Positions 55,261-64,000 of a stretch of DNA of 64,000 bases are shown one piece after another (within the stretch, counting starts at the first letter, position 1; each line of letters begins with the position of its first letter). The notes under the pieces were generated by a model, which was given only the letters and a program-made list of their open reading frames with translations, was not told the origin of the DNA and searched no databases. The translations under genes and the position numbers were made by a program. Origin of the DNA: Aquiflexum balticum DSM 16537 (lineage in GTDB: Bacteria; Bacteroidota; Bacteroidia; Cytophagales; Cyclobacteriaceae); the NCBI RefSeq assembly GCF_900176595.1, contig NZ_LT838813.1, positions 1,991,001 through 2,055,000 on the forward strand, read 5' to 3'.

Positions 55261-56625
55261 TCAAATATTATTCGGTTCAGGATGTTGCCATGGGCCTCGA
55301 TAAGGCCTTCTGAGTTTTTGAGTGGCCTCAGGATCGTTTACTATGAGCATTTTTTCAGGGTCATAGACCAAAGATCTTCCCAATTCCATCGACATGTTTG
55401 CCAAAATACAGGAAGCGGAGGAAATATGTCCTTCAAGGACATCTGCAACAGGAAGTTCACCTGAATCGATTGAATCAAGAAGATCCTGGAATTGACCCCG
55501 CGTGGCAGGAGCTGCATGAAGTTCTATTCGGGATTCGGTCAAGTCTTCAGGATATTTTTCTCTTTCGTAAAGGACGTCAAATTCAATTTTATCACCTTTA
55601 GGATAAGGGAAATACTCTGCTTTCATTGTACTGCCTGCTAAAACACCATTTTCTCCAAAAATCTTGAATGCCCATGGATACTCAGGATCTACAGGGTTGC
55701 CCCAGGTCCTATGCTGCCATACCACATTCAGTTCGTCAAATTCATAAATTGCTGTCTGTGTATCTGCAATGTTTGCTTTACTTTCTTTTTGTACATAAAT
55801 CCCACCTGTTGCAGTAATTTTTTTTGGCCAGCCCAACCCCAGCATCCATCTCACTGTATCCAGCATATGAACGCACATATCTCCTGGTATTCCGTTGCCA
55901 TATTGCATAAAGGACCTCCATCGGCCATGGAGTATGCCATCATACTCCCGGTAAGGTGCCGGACCTGTCCACATGTCATAATCAATATGACTTGGAACGG
56001 GTTCTGATGGTGGATTGGCGTTTAAACGCATATGATAATAGCAGCATACTTCAGCATGGGAAACCTTCCCTATTTTGCCACTATCAATTATTTCTTTTTT
56101 GGCTTTTATAACATGAGGGGTACTTCGTCGCTGTACGCCGACCTGTACCATTTTTTTATATTTCCTGGCTGCGGCTACCACTGCTTCCCCTTCAATAACA
56201 TCAACAGAAATAGGTTTTTGGAGATATAAGTGCGATCCGGCTTTTATAGCAGCTATAGCCTGTAAGGCATGCCAATGATCAGGAGTACCTATAATGGTGA
56301 TGTCTGGCTTGTGGTTTTTAAGTAGCTCTCTATAATCTTTGTAAAGAATAGGGACTTTTCCGGATTTTTGTCTTGCCGCCACAAGGTCTCCTGCTTCTTT
56401 TAACATCATGCTGTCGACGTCGCATAAAGCAACTACATCAACATTTGCAATCTGAATCAACCTGAAAAGATCACTTTTACCATACCATCCTGCTCCGATA
56501 AGGGCAACCTTTAGTGGTTTTTCATTATGGATAAAATCCATACTCATCATGCCCATACTGGCCAAGGCCAATGCGGCACTGCTACCTTTGAGGAACTGAC
56601 GACGGTTAAAGTTTTGGGAGTTCAT
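55261..56625 (-). CDS. Gfo/Idh/MocA oxidoreductase with TAT signal
   Basis: A protein of 454 residues. NRRQFLKGSSAALALASMG near the N-terminus is a twin-arginine-type signal, so export as a folded, cofactor-bound protein is likely. The Rossmann motif is LIGAGWYGK, HWHALQAIAAIKAG follows, and the active-site Lys is in LQKPISVD. Substrates of such periplasmic Gfo/Idh proteins are sugars or polyols, and the substrate here is unknown. It is monocistronic with a clear terminator. Confidence 0.88.
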   Translation of the reverse strand: MNSQNFNRRQFLKGSSAALALASMGMMSMDFIHNEKPLKVALIGAGWYGKSDLFRLIQIANVDVVALCDVDSMMLKEAGDLVAARQKSGKVPILYKDYRELLKNHKPDITIIGTPDHWHALQAIAAIKAGSHLYLQKPISVDVIEGEAVVAAARKYKKMVQVGVQRRSTPHVIKAKKEIIDSGKIGKVSHAEVCCYYHMRLNANPPSEPVPSHIDYDMWTGPAPYREYDGILHGRWRSFMQYGNGIPGDMCVHMLDTVRWMLGLGWPKKITATGGIYVQKESKANIADTQTAIYEFDELNVVWQHRTWGNPVDPEYPWAFKIFGENGVLAGSTMKAEYFPYPKGDKIEFDVLYEREKYPEDLTESRIELHAAPATRGQFQDLLDSIDSGELPVADVLEGHISSASCILANMSMELGRSLVYDPEKMLIVNDPEATQKLRRPYRGPWQHPEPNNI

Positions 56626-56728
56626 AGTTTTCGGGATTAATTGGTTTGCCAGAATTAATTCCTCAATTTACAAAAAGGTCAAACCTGTACAAATTTGATT
56701 TGATGGATGGTTTTAAACTAAGGGATAA

Positions 56729-57180
56729 TTAAAGATTTTCAAGATCATCTAAATCTTTACCTCTTTTCACGGCTAATTTGGCTTTTATTAGGTCGTCTTT
56801 TGAAAGTGTCCTTAGGTTTAGGTCCTCATCTTTAAAAAAAACGGCATTTTTAAAAGAGGTTTCAAATTCAAGACCTTTTACCTTTACCATTATATCTATC
56901 GCAACAGGGGACTTTCCAAAAGTAAATACATCCTAATATTTGTGGTGTAAAAAATTATCCTGAGTCATGTCAAATAGAGGCATGCCAAATCAAGAAACGC
57001 AAACTCTATTTTTTTGTAATTGTCCTTAGTCCTATTTACCCATAAGTCGATATCTCCTGTGGTTCTAGGGTAACCATGAAGAATCACAGCAAACCCACCA
57101 ACAAGTATATATTCCACGTTGTTTTTCTCAAATGATTGGATAAATTCCCTAAAGTCTTTATTGAGTATTTTCTCCATCAA
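56729..57180 (-). pseudogene. Decayed nucleotidyltransferase (DUF6036/AbiEii-like)
   Basis: The intact N-terminus (MEKILNKDFREFIQSFEKNN, then VGGFAVILHGYPRTTGDIDLW) carries the GG...DxD-type nucleotidyltransferase motif. The open frame stops at 56965, but the next frame continues the protein (GMPLFDMTQDNFLHHKY), then hits TAG at 56933-56935 where a Trp codon (TGG) would fit, and goes on to the normal end (RTLSKDDLIKAKLAVKRGKD, stop at 56729). So there is one frameshift near 56985 and one nonsense change. Its ATG overlaps the stop of the small gene upstream. This looks like a toxin-like protein that has been inactivated. Confidence 0.8.
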
Positions 57181-57377
57181 TTTCGGGTTCGGACTTTGAA
57201 TATTGTCTTATCCATAGTTGGCGGACTGCCATCTAAATAGTTAAAAGCAATACTATTTAGGTAACCCGCAATCTCTAAAAGTTCTAAGGTAGACTTGCCT
57301 TCATAAATTTTGCCATAATTGACTTTTGTCGAAGCATTTGAGGCTTTAAATTCGTTACGATTTAATAGAAAATCCAT
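57177..57377 (-). CDS. Small protein paired with the nucleotidyltransferase pseudogene
   Basis: A protein of 66 residues (MDFLLNRNEFKASNAST start) with no recognised family. Its stop overlaps the ATG of the nucleotidyltransferase gene (ATGA), as in two-gene toxin-antitoxin or regulator units. It could be the antitoxin- or partner-type gene. With its partner broken, its present function is doubtful. Confidence 0.55.
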   Translation of the reverse strand: MDFLLNRNEFKASNASTKVNYGKIYEGKSTLELLEIAGYLNSIAFNYLDGSPPTMDKTIFKVRTRN

Positions 57378-57450
57378 AGGAGCGTGAGCAATACTTATAT
57401 TTAAAATTGGAAATTTTAATGCTCAAAGCAAAATTTGAAACCGTGTAAAT

Positions 57451-58527
57451 TTAAATCGGAAATTCTATTTCAAATCTTTTCCCCAAGAGTCTCAGATCTT
57501 CAACTACTGGTTTGATCAAAGGTATGCCGGTAATTTTTCTTTCGGCTTCCAATTCTCTTTCAGGGTCACCAGGAATTAAGACTTTCTCCTGACCTTCAAT
57601 AGGCTTAGCATTTCTGAATCTTCCAATCCAATTGTCCATATTGGACTTGAACTCATCTGCAGGTCTGAACGCATCAACCCGCATGGCACCTAAAAAATGA
57701 CCGATTCCTTCACCGACAGGATTGGGGTCAGGTTCCAAAAATGCAACAAAAGGTGGAACCCAAGGTCCATAATTGGCACCTGATAATACAGCCGAAAAAA
57801 TATCCACGATGGCACCTAAAGCATATCCTTTATGGGACCCATGCTCCCTGTCTCCACCAAGAGGCAATAGGGCGCCGCCCTTTTTAACTCCATTTGCGTC
57901 TGTGGTCTGATTTCCGTCTTTGTCCTGAACCCAGCCCAAAGGAGCATCCAATTCTTTTCTTTGTAAAATCTCCAATTTGCCATTTGCAGCTGTTGTGGTA
58001 GCCATATCCGCAACAAATGGTGGCTCGGCCTTGGCCGGGATAGCAACTGAAATGGGGTTGGTTCCCAACATCCGTTCTTTGGAGAAAGTCGGGCTTACCA
58101 AAGGGCTCGCATTGGTAAGAGAAATACCTATCATATCATGGTTCAAAGCCATCATGGCATGATAACCTGCGATCCCATAATGATTGGAGTTTTTTACAGA
58201 AACCCAACCGGTGCCGACTTTTTTGGCTTTTTCAATAGCAACCTGCATGGCAAATGGTGCCACTACCAAACCAAGTCCACTGTCACCGTCCACAACAGCG
58301 GTGCTTGGAGTTTCATGTACGATTTTGATTTTTGGAGTTGCGTTGATCCGGCCTTTTTCCCAAAGCCTCACATATCCTGATAACCTGGCCACGCCATGAG
58401 AATCCACTCCTCGAAGGTCAGCTGACAATAATACATCTGCTGCCAAATCTGCATCTTTTTCTGAACAGCCTATTTTAATTAGGATGCTTTTTGTGAATTC
58501 AAATAAAAGCGAATATTGAAAAGTCAT
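57451..58527 (-). CDS. Ldh-family malate/L-lactate dehydrogenase-like oxidoreductase
   Basis: A protein of 358 residues of the Ldh_2 (PF02615) family, unrelated to classical lactate dehydrogenase. ADVLLSADLRGVDSHGVARL and VKNSNHYGIAGYHAMMAL contain the conserved SHG and HYG motifs. The NAD(P) loop is in LGTNPISVAIPA, and PLGGDREHGSHKGYALG follows. Members reduce 2-oxo acids such as malate, sulfolactate or ureidoglycolate; the substrate here is unassigned. No neighbour explains its role. Confidence 0.87.
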   Translation of the reverse strand: MTFQYSLLFEFTKSILIKIGCSEKDADLAADVLLSADLRGVDSHGVARLSGYVRLWEKGRINATPKIKIVHETPSTAVVDGDSGLGLVVAPFAMQVAIEKAKKVGTGWVSVKNSNHYGIAGYHAMMALNHDMIGISLTNASPLVSPTFSKERMLGTNPISVAIPAKAEPPFVADMATTTAANGKLEILQRKELDAPLGWVQDKDGNQTTDANGVKKGGALLPLGGDREHGSHKGYALGAIVDIFSAVLSGANYGPWVPPFVAFLEPDPNPVGEGIGHFLGAMRVDAFRPADEFKSNMDNWIGRFRNAKPIEGQEKVLIPGDPERELEAERKITGIPLIKPVVEDLRLLGKRFEIEFPI

Positions 58528-58569
58528 TTTATCAGGATTCTTTTATTAATTGATTGGCAAGAATTTTTT

Positions 58570-59526
58570 TTAGCCATTTACTGCTGCTGCCATGGAATGT
58601 TTTCCCATCAATTGGGCAATTGCCCCCTCTTTAAGTGCAAAAGTAGAACATATCAAATTATCCACCGGAACTAATTTTAGAATGAATTCTATCAAGCATG
58701 AAGCAACCACAATCATATCCACCCTCATGGGTATCATGCCTTTGATATTTAGCCTCTCCTCTTTATTCAGAGTAAGTAATTTCTGTAATATCACTTCAAA
58801 ACCATCTCTTGATAACTGAAATACTTGTTGGGTCTTGGGTTTGGATTGATTTAGAGAAGCATAGTGGATATCCGTGAGTGTATCAAAAGTCCCTGATGCA
58901 CCAACTAGCCCTTTTGGCTGGTACAGGTTTATAGCCTCTTTGAGCTCGGTTAGTTTTTCCTGTAAATAATAAGTAAGATTATCTACTTCTTCATTCAAAA
59001 TAGGATCATGATAATGGAATAGATCCAGCATTCTTTGACCACCTATTTCGAAACTTTGTCTCCAAAAAGCCTCATTGGAATTACCGATAATAAATTCAAC
59101 AGATCCTCCGCCAATATCCATCATCAGATAAGTTTCTCCGTTCAATGAGCCACTGAATCGGATACCTTCATAGATCATCTGAGCTTCCTCTTTACCATCA
59201 ATGACATTGACATCTATCTGAAAAAGATCTTTAATCTGTCTGACAAATTCATTTCCGTTTTCAGCATTTCTTACTGCGCTGGTGGCAAAAGCAAAAATAT
59301 TCTGAATCCCCTCCCCATCGATCATACTTCTAAAATGCTTCAGGGTATGAAGTGCTCTTTTGATAGCATCAGGATGAATGATGTTTTGACTTATACCTCC
59401 CTGTCCAATTTTAACTGGGATTTTTTCTTTATATATCGTCTCGTACTTATTATCATACAACTCAACCAATAACAAGTGAAATGTATTGGTACCCATGTCA
59501 ATAATCGCTGCTTTAGTCGGGATCAT
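58570..59526 (-). CDS. Ppx/GppA-family phosphatase
   Basis: A protein of 318 residues with the ASKHA-type ATPase fold. AAIDMGTNTFHLLLVEL and YLMMDIGGGSVEFIIGN are the two phosphate motifs, and FATSAVRNAENGNEF lies between. It lacks the C-terminal HD domain of long Ppx/GppA proteins. It would degrade polyphosphate or convert pppGpp to ppGpp. It is divergent from the carboxylase gene and not near ppk. Confidence 0.87.
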   Translation of the reverse strand: MIPTKAAIIDMGTNTFHLLLVELYDNKYETIYKEKIPVKIGQGGISQNIIHPDAIKRALHTLKHFRSMIDGEGIQNIFAFATSAVRNAENGNEFVRQIKDLFQIDVNVIDGKEEAQMIYEGIRFSGSLNGETYLMMDIGGGSVEFIIGNSNEAFWRQSFEIGGQRMLDLFHYHDPILNEEVDNLTYYLQEKLTELKEAINLYQPKGLVGASGTFDTLTDIHYASLNQSKPKTQQVFQLSRDGFEVILQKLLTLNKEERLNIKGMIPMRVDMIVVASCLIEFILKLVPVDNLICSTFALKEGAIAQLMGKHSMAAAVNG

Positions 59527-59687
59527 ACCGCCTCAATTTTGGTTGTGCGAATATAGAAAGTTTATCTTAAATCCATTGTTGCTCCGTACCTTTAAGTAAG
59601 AAAATGAATAAAATCGGGGTTGGTCATTAATTATTTTCTCCCTTTATTGTCCCTGCTTATATTTGATAAAAACAAACCAAAACTTAC

Positions 59688-61277
59688 ATGACCAAGGAAA
59701 GCCACATAAAAGGTGTTTATACACTTCCAAGCAATAAGGACAAAGCAGAATTGTTGAAAAAGAAAAATGCCGAAGCTTTGCTTGGTGGAGGTGCAAAAAG
59801 GATTGAAGCGCAACATGATAAAGGTAAACTTACCGCTAGAGAAAGGCTCCACTTGCTGCTTGATGAAGGTACTTTTCAGGAAATAGACAAATTTGTAATG
59901 CACCGCGCCAAGGATTTTGGACTGGATAAGGAGCATTATTTGGGGGATGGTGTGGTGACGGGCTATGGAGAAATCAATGGTCGGTTGGTTTATGTGTATT
60001 CCCAGGATTTCACTGTCTTTGGAGGTTCACTTTCTGAGACCCACGCAGAAAAAATCTGCAAGATTATGGATATGGCGATGAAAAATGGTGCACCGGTTAT
60101 AGGTTTAAATGATTCAGGTGGCGCTAGAATTCAAGAAGGAGTAGTATCTCTAGGCGGATATGCAGACATTTTTTATAGAAATACGCTTGCTTCGGGAGTA
60201 ATTCCCCAGATTTCGGCAATAATGGGACCTTGTGCCGGCGGGGCTGTATATTCCCCTGCAATTACGGATTTCATCCTTATGGTTGAAAACACCTCCTATA
60301 TGTTTGTCACAGGTCCGAATGTTGTAAAAACAGTTACCCAAGAGACTGTTACAGCAGAGGAGCTTGGTGGAGCAAGTACACACAGCACAAAGAGCGGTGT
60401 CACGCACTTTGCCTGTGTCAATGAACTGGCCTGCATTCAACATATCAAAAAACTGCTGAGCTACATGCCCCAAAATTGTGAAGATGTGGCACCTGTTTAT
60501 GATTATGAATTGAAAGAAGATGAAACTAGGGATGTTTTGGATACAATTATTCCTGACAATCCCAACCATCCTTATGACATCAGGGAAGTCGTGGAGGGAA
60601 TTGTCGATGAAACTTCATTTTTAGAAGTGCATAAAAACTATGCTGAAAATATTGTCGTGGGTTTTGCAAGACTGGCCGGTCGAAGTATTGGTATTGTTGG
60701 CAATCAGCCACAGTCCCTGGCAGGGGTTTTGGATAATCATGCCTCCATTAAGGCAGCAAGGTTTGTAAGGTTTTGTGACTCTTTTAATGTCCCCTTGCTG
60801 GTTTTAGTGGACGTCCCCGGATTTTTACCAGGAACTGATCAGGAATGGAATGGAATTATTACCAATGGGGCCAAGCTATTGTATGCTTTTTCGGAGGCTA
60901 CCGTTCCAAGAATTACGGTTATCACAAGAAAAGCTTATGGAGGCGCCTACGATGTGATGAATTCAAAACACATCGGAGCGGATTTGAATTTTGCCTGGCC
61001 TACTGCAGAGATTGCAGTGATGGGGGCTAAAGGTGCAGCTGAAATTATTTTCAAAAGGGAAATAGCTGAAGCAGAGGATCCGGAATCCAAGTTACAGGAA
61101 AAAATAGAAGAATATACTGCCAAATTTGCCAACCCTTACCGGGCAGCACACAGAGGCTTTATCGATGAGGTCATCATACCTTCCGAAACAAGAGAAAAAT
61201 TGATCCGGGGTTTCAAAATGCTCGAGAACAAAGTGGATAAGTTGCCTAGGAAAAAGCATGGGAATATTCCATTGTAA
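59688..61277 (+). CDS. Acyl-CoA carboxylase carboxyltransferase (beta) subunit
   Basis: A protein of 529 residues of the propionyl-CoA/methylmalonyl-CoA type. [26 protein letters not shown] starts it. [20 protein letters not shown] and [28 protein letters not shown] carry the acyl-CoA and biotin sites, and [32 protein letters not shown] follows. The biotin-carboxylase (alpha) subunit is not adjacent in this window, so it must be elsewhere. It may act on propionyl-CoA or a related acyl-CoA. Confidence 0.92.
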   Translation: MTKESHIKGVYTLPSNKDKAELLKKKNAEALLGGGAKRIEAQHDKGKLTARERLHLLLDEGTFQEIDKFVMHRAKDFGLDKEHYLGDGVVTGYGEINGRLVYVYSQDFTVFGGSLSETHAEKICKIMDMAMKNGAPVIGLNDSGGARIQEGVVSLGGYADIFYRNTLASGVIPQISAIMGPCAGGAVYSPAITDFILMVENTSYMFVTGPNVVKTVTQETVTAEELGGASTHSTKSGVTHFACVNELACIQHIKKLLSYMPQNCEDVAPVYDYELKEDETRDVLDTIIPDNPNHPYDIREVVEGIVDETSFLEVHKNYAENIVVGFARLAGRSIGIVGNQPQSLAGVLDNHASIKAARFVRFCDSFNVPLLVLVDVPGFLPGTDQEWNGIITNGAKLLYAFSEATVPRITVITRKAYGGAYDVMNSKHIGADLNFAWPTAEIAVMGAKGAAEIIFKREIAEAEDPESKLQEKIEEYTAKFANPYRAAHRGFIDEVIIPSETREKLIRGFKMLENKVDKLPRKKHGNIPL

Positions 61278-61297
61278 GTACATAAAAACAAAATGAT

Positions 61298-62365
61298 ATG
61301 TCATTAGAAAATAAATTTCTATACAAATACCTCAACAATGCCTCTCCGACAGGATTTGAGGCTTCAGGCCAACAAATATGGTTGGATTATATCAAGCCTT
61401 TTGTCGACAGTTATTTTACAGACAGCTATGGAACTGTCGTTGGAGTCATCAATCCGAATGCGGAATATAAAGTAGTCATCGAAGCACATGCTGACGAAAT
61501 AAGTTGGTTTGTCAACTATATCAATGCTGATGGTTATATTTATGTACGCCGTAATGGGGGCTCAGACTATATGATCGCACCTTCGATGCGCGTCAATATA
61601 CATACCGATGCTGCTATGATTCCCGGGGTATTTGGTTGGCCTGCCATCCATACCAGAAAGGAAGGAAAAGAAGAAGCTCCGACCCTGGATAATATCTTTA
61701 TAGATGTAGGCGCAAGGACGAAAGAAGAAGTGGAGAAAATGGGAATTCATGTCGGCTGCGTAATCACCTTTAAAGATGAATTACAGGAATTGAATAAAAA
61801 ATTCTACTCAGGGAGAGCACTCGATAATAGGATTGGGGGCTATATGATTGCCCAAGTAGCCAAAAAAATTCATGAATCCAAGATCAAATTGCCTTTCGGT
61901 CTTTACATTGTCAATGCCGTTCAGGAAGAAATAGGACTAAGGGGAGCAGAAATGATTGCCGCAAAAATTAAGCCCCATGTTGCTATAATTACAGATGTTT
62001 GTCATGACACGACGGCACCTATGTACAACAAGGTGACTAGCGGCGAACAGATAGCCGGGAAAGGGCCGGTATTAACATATGGAGCTGCAGTTCATAAAAA
62101 GCTGCTTGATCTGATCATTGGAACAGCCAAAAAGAATGATATCCCATTTCAAAGAGCTGCCGCATCCCGAAGTACCGGTACAGACACAGATGCTTTTGCC
62201 TATTCCAATGAAGGCGTTCCCTCTGCTTTGATTTCCCTTCCTTTGAAATATATGCACACTACAGTAGAAACAGCCAGTAAGGAGGATATTGAAAACGTGA
62301 TTTTGTTGATGTATCAGTTTTTGGCTGAATTGGACCCGGAGTATGATTTTCGGTATATTAAATGA
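61298..62365 (+). CDS. M42-family metallopeptidase
   Basis: A protein of 355 residues, full length for M42 glutamyl/leucyl aminopeptidases. Metal and catalytic residues are all readable: HADEISWF, ALDNRIGGY, VQEEIGLRG, ITDVCHD and MHTTVE. N-terminal YKYLNNASPTGFEASGQQIW is family-typical. It has no signal peptide. It follows the carboxylase beta subunit by 20 bases and is probably co-transcribed with it. Confidence 0.9.
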   Translation: MSLENKFLYKYLNNASPTGFEASGQQIWLDYIKPFVDSYFTDSYGTVVGVINPNAEYKVVIEAHADEISWFVNYINADGYIYVRRNGGSDYMIAPSMRVNIHTDAAMIPGVFGWPAIHTRKEGKEEAPTLDNIFIDVGARTKEEVEKMGIHVGCVITFKDELQELNKKFYSGRALDNRIGGYMIAQVAKKIHESKIKLPFGLYIVNAVQEEIGLRGAEMIAAKIKPHVAIITDVCHDTTAPMYNKVTSGEQIAGKGPVLTYGAAVHKKLLDLIIGTAKKNDIPFQRAAASRSTGTDTDAFAYSNEGVPSALISLPLKYMHTTVETASKEDIENVILLMYQFLAELDPEYDFRYIK

Positions 62366-62442
62366 AGGTTGTTCAATAATTAAGTAATTGAGATTTCCAA
62401 TCAGAGGCTTGGCTAAATAAAAAACGCAATAACCAAATAACC

Positions 62443-63204
62443 ATGCCCCAATTCAAAGACCAACTTCAAAGAACCATTTTCCTTCCAAATCCACCAAAAA
62501 GGATTGTCTCTTTGGTTCCATCACAGACGGAGCTTTTGGTGGATTTGGGTCTGGGAGATAGGATTGTCGGGGTCACCAAATTTTGTGTCCACCCTAAAGG
62601 GTTGAAAAAAGAGAAAACTGTTATTGGTGGAACGAAAAATTTCCGCATCGATAGAATTGATTCACTTCAGCCGGATCTTATTATTGGAAACAAAGAGGAA
62701 AATTACAAAGAGGGGATAGAAAGACTTTCGGAAAAGTATCCAATTTGGATGAGTGATATTTTCACCTTGGAAGATGCTTACCGGATGATTTTGAGCATAG
62801 GGGAGTTGACGGATACTGTTCCAAGAGCAAATCAAATTATTTCCCAGATCAAGAATGAATTGGAAAAGGAGTTCAGATTTAAAGGATCAGCCGTTTACCT
62901 GATTTGGAAAGATCCATTGATTGTTGTAGGGTCGAATACTTTTATTGACTCAATGCTGAAGAAAGCTGGTTTCCAAAATCTCATTGACCAAGTTCGATAT
63001 CCTGAAATTGATTTGGAAGAATTAGTCCATATGAATCCGGATTACCTTTTGCTGAGTTCGGAGCCATTTCCTTTTAAAGAAAAACACATTTCATTCTTTC
63101 AGGAAAAATTACCCAATGCCAAAATCCGTATAGTTGATGGGGAAATGTTTTCTTGGTATGGAAGTAGATTGGTTTTTGCTGGGAAATATTTTTCAACTCT
63201 TTAA
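62443..63204 (+). CDS. Helical-backbone metal receptor (BtuF/FepB-like), no signal peptide
   Basis: A protein of 253 residues of the periplasmic-binding-protein 2 type. RIVSLVPSQTELLVDLGLGDRIVG starts the fold and PDLIIGNKEEN and PDYLLLSSEPFPF follow, joined by the long central helix. Relatives bind vitamin B12 or ferric siderophores for ABC import. No signal peptide or lipobox is present and no permease or TonB receptor is adjacent, so a cytosolic metal- or cofactor-binding role is possible. The start at 62443 is the only good one I see. Confidence 0.78.
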   Translation: MPQFKDQLQRTIFLPNPPKRIVSLVPSQTELLVDLGLGDRIVGVTKFCVHPKGLKKEKTVIGGTKNFRIDRIDSLQPDLIIGNKEENYKEGIERLSEKYPIWMSDIFTLEDAYRMILSIGELTDTVPRANQIISQIKNELEKEFRFKGSAVYLIWKDPLIVVGSNTFIDSMLKKAGFQNLIDQVRYPEIDLEELVHMNPDYLLLSSEPFPFKEKHISFFQEKLPNAKIRIVDGEMFSWYGSRLVFAGKYFSTL

Positions 63205-63328
63205 AAGGATCAATTACTTATCTTGGACAGTTTCCGTTTATAAAAATATAGAGCATCGGGAAATACTTTTATAAAAAATTTAAGTAACTTTTCGATTCTT
63301 AAAATTAAATTATAATTAACCCAAAACA

Positions 63329-64000
63329 ATGAAACAGAATAGAAGGTATTTCTTGAAAAAACTGGGAGCGACAGGAGCAGCTGCGGCAATTAGTCCGTTG
63401 GCATTTTCTGGAGAAATCCCGGATAAAAATTTCCTTGAAAGAGATATTGCCATTGGTACTGCCAATGATGCGCCGATCAATCTGGCTTTGATCGGTGCAG
63501 GAATCATGGGTACAGAAGATACCAATTCCGCATTGAGACATGCCAATGTCAAATTGGTGGCTGTTTGTGATTTATACACTGGCCGACTTGAATCTGCAAA
63601 GCAAAAATGGGGAACCAATTTGTTTACCACCAAGGATTACCAGGAAGTACTCAAAAGAAAGGACATAGACGCGGTCATCATTGCGACCCCTGACCATTGG
63701 CATAAGCAGATCAGCATTGATGCCATGAATGCGGGAAAACATGTTTACTGCGAAAAACCGATGGTACATTCTGTCAAAGAGGGAATGGATGTCGTTAATG
63801 CTTGGAAAAAATCAGGAAAAGTCATGGTAGTGGGCAGCCAAGGAGTTTCTTCATTGGGTAATGAAAAGGCCAAAGAACTGCTTGCCGCAGGTGCTATAGG
63901 CGACATTGTCTATGCAGAAGGATTTTGGGCAAGGCATTCTCCAGAAGGGGCATGGCAATACAATGTTCCAAAAGATGGAAATGAGCAGACTGTTGACTGG
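63329..64000 (+). CDS. Gfo/Idh/MocA oxidoreductase with TAT-like signal (partial, 5' part)
   Basis: The gene runs off the right edge; 224 residues are visible. MKQNRRYFLKKLGATGAAAA is a twin-arginine-like signal. The Rossmann motif is LALIGAGIMGTE, then ATPDHWHKQISIDAMNAGKHVY and CEKPMVHS with the active-site Lys. It is a different protein from the 55.3-kb family member, having a spacer of about 30 residues between signal and Rossmann fold. The substrate is unknown. Confidence 0.88.
   Translation, partial: MKQNRRYFLKKLGATGAAAAISPLAFSGEIPDKNFLERDIAIGTANDAPINLALIGAGIMGTEDTNSALRHANVKLVAVCDLYTGRLESAKQKWGTNLFTTKDYQEVLKRKDIDAVIIATPDHWHKQISIDAMNAGKHVYCEKPMVHSVKEGMDVVNAWKKSGKVMVVGSQGVSSLGNEKAKELLAAGAIGDIVYAEGFWARHSPEGAWQYNVPKDGNEQTVDW

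Noticed and set aside
1..64000. tRNA, rRNA, CRISPR arrays, insertion sequences and phage
   Set aside because: I scanned for tRNA-like cloverleaf arms, spaced repeats and transposase motifs and found none. A covariance-model search would be needed to rule out small RNAs.

Overview
The window is a dense, AT-rich stretch of chromosome from a Bacteroidota bacterium, most likely a cyclobacterium-like member of the Cytophagales. This is inferred from gene content: an OmpA protein with thrombospondin-3 repeats, a short OmpR/PorT-like barrel, a RemB/Wzi-like outer-membrane protein, a DUF4293 protein, RimK beside a retropepsin-like partner, and TAT-type Gfo/Idh oxidoreductases. Shine-Dalgarno sequences are weak, and promoter-like elements fit the Bacteroidota pattern TTTG plus TAnnTTTG. 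I cannot fix the genus. Almost all of the window is core housekeeping DNA. No rRNA, tRNA, CRISPR array, prophage or insertion sequence was found, and no stretch over 300 bases lacks a gene.

Layout. 1-2.3 kb: end of an L-serine dehydratase gene, a small membrane protein coupled to a Na+/Ca2+ exchanger, and uracil phosphoribosyltransferase. 2.3-9.7 kb: the OmpA-family protein, an M42 peptidase, then hpt, adk, obgE, grpE and dnaJ. 9.7-15.2 kb: an ABC-2 type exporter (ATPase plus permease), a UPF0158 protein, an esterase coupled to cytidine deaminase, and a saccharopine dehydrogenase. 15.3-18.8 kb (minus strand): trmN6, rnhA, a MarC protein, serC and aroQ. 18.9-20.3 kb: a small toxin-antitoxin pair directly before xerD. 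20.4-30 kb: pyrD, ftsK, lolA-like, pyrF, an ABC exporter coupled to truA, a DUF4293 protein and a Cys/Met-metabolism PLP enzyme. 30-36 kb (minus strand): comM/yifB, an MsbA-like ABC exporter and a large outer-membrane barrel.

36-38.7 kb is the most interesting accessory-looking module. A small winged-helix regulator lies among three integral-membrane proteins of unknown function. Two near-identical 27-base palindromic sites sit upstream of its two transcription units, which suggests an autoregulated regulon. 38.7-46.1 kb: a Uma2-type protein, zinc-free ribosomal protein L31, then a tightly packed run of a GlmU-like protein, holB, retropepsin-like protease, rimK, hemC, cyclophilin lipoprotein and an RmlD-like reductase. 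46.2-54.4 kb: a sodium/neurotransmitter-symporter homologue, a single-domain response regulator, a PorT-like barrel, a 930-residue VPS10/BNR propeller protein, an FtsB/DivIC protein, another barrel, and the cysE-cysM cysteine pathway. 54.4-64 kb: a DUF4397 lipoprotein, a Gfo/Idh oxidoreductase, a decayed nucleotidyltransferase with its small partner, an Ldh-family dehydrogenase, Ppx/GppA, an acyl-CoA carboxylase beta subunit, an M42 peptidase, a metal-receptor-like protein without signal peptide, and a second Gfo/Idh oxidoreductase cut by the window edge.

Points worth a second look are the twin operators of the winged-helix module, a DnaJ that keeps only the second zinc centre, the nucleotidyltransferase pseudogene with one frameshift and one nonsense codon, terminator-like hairpins in the leaders of hpt and obgE, and the leaderless metal-receptor protein.
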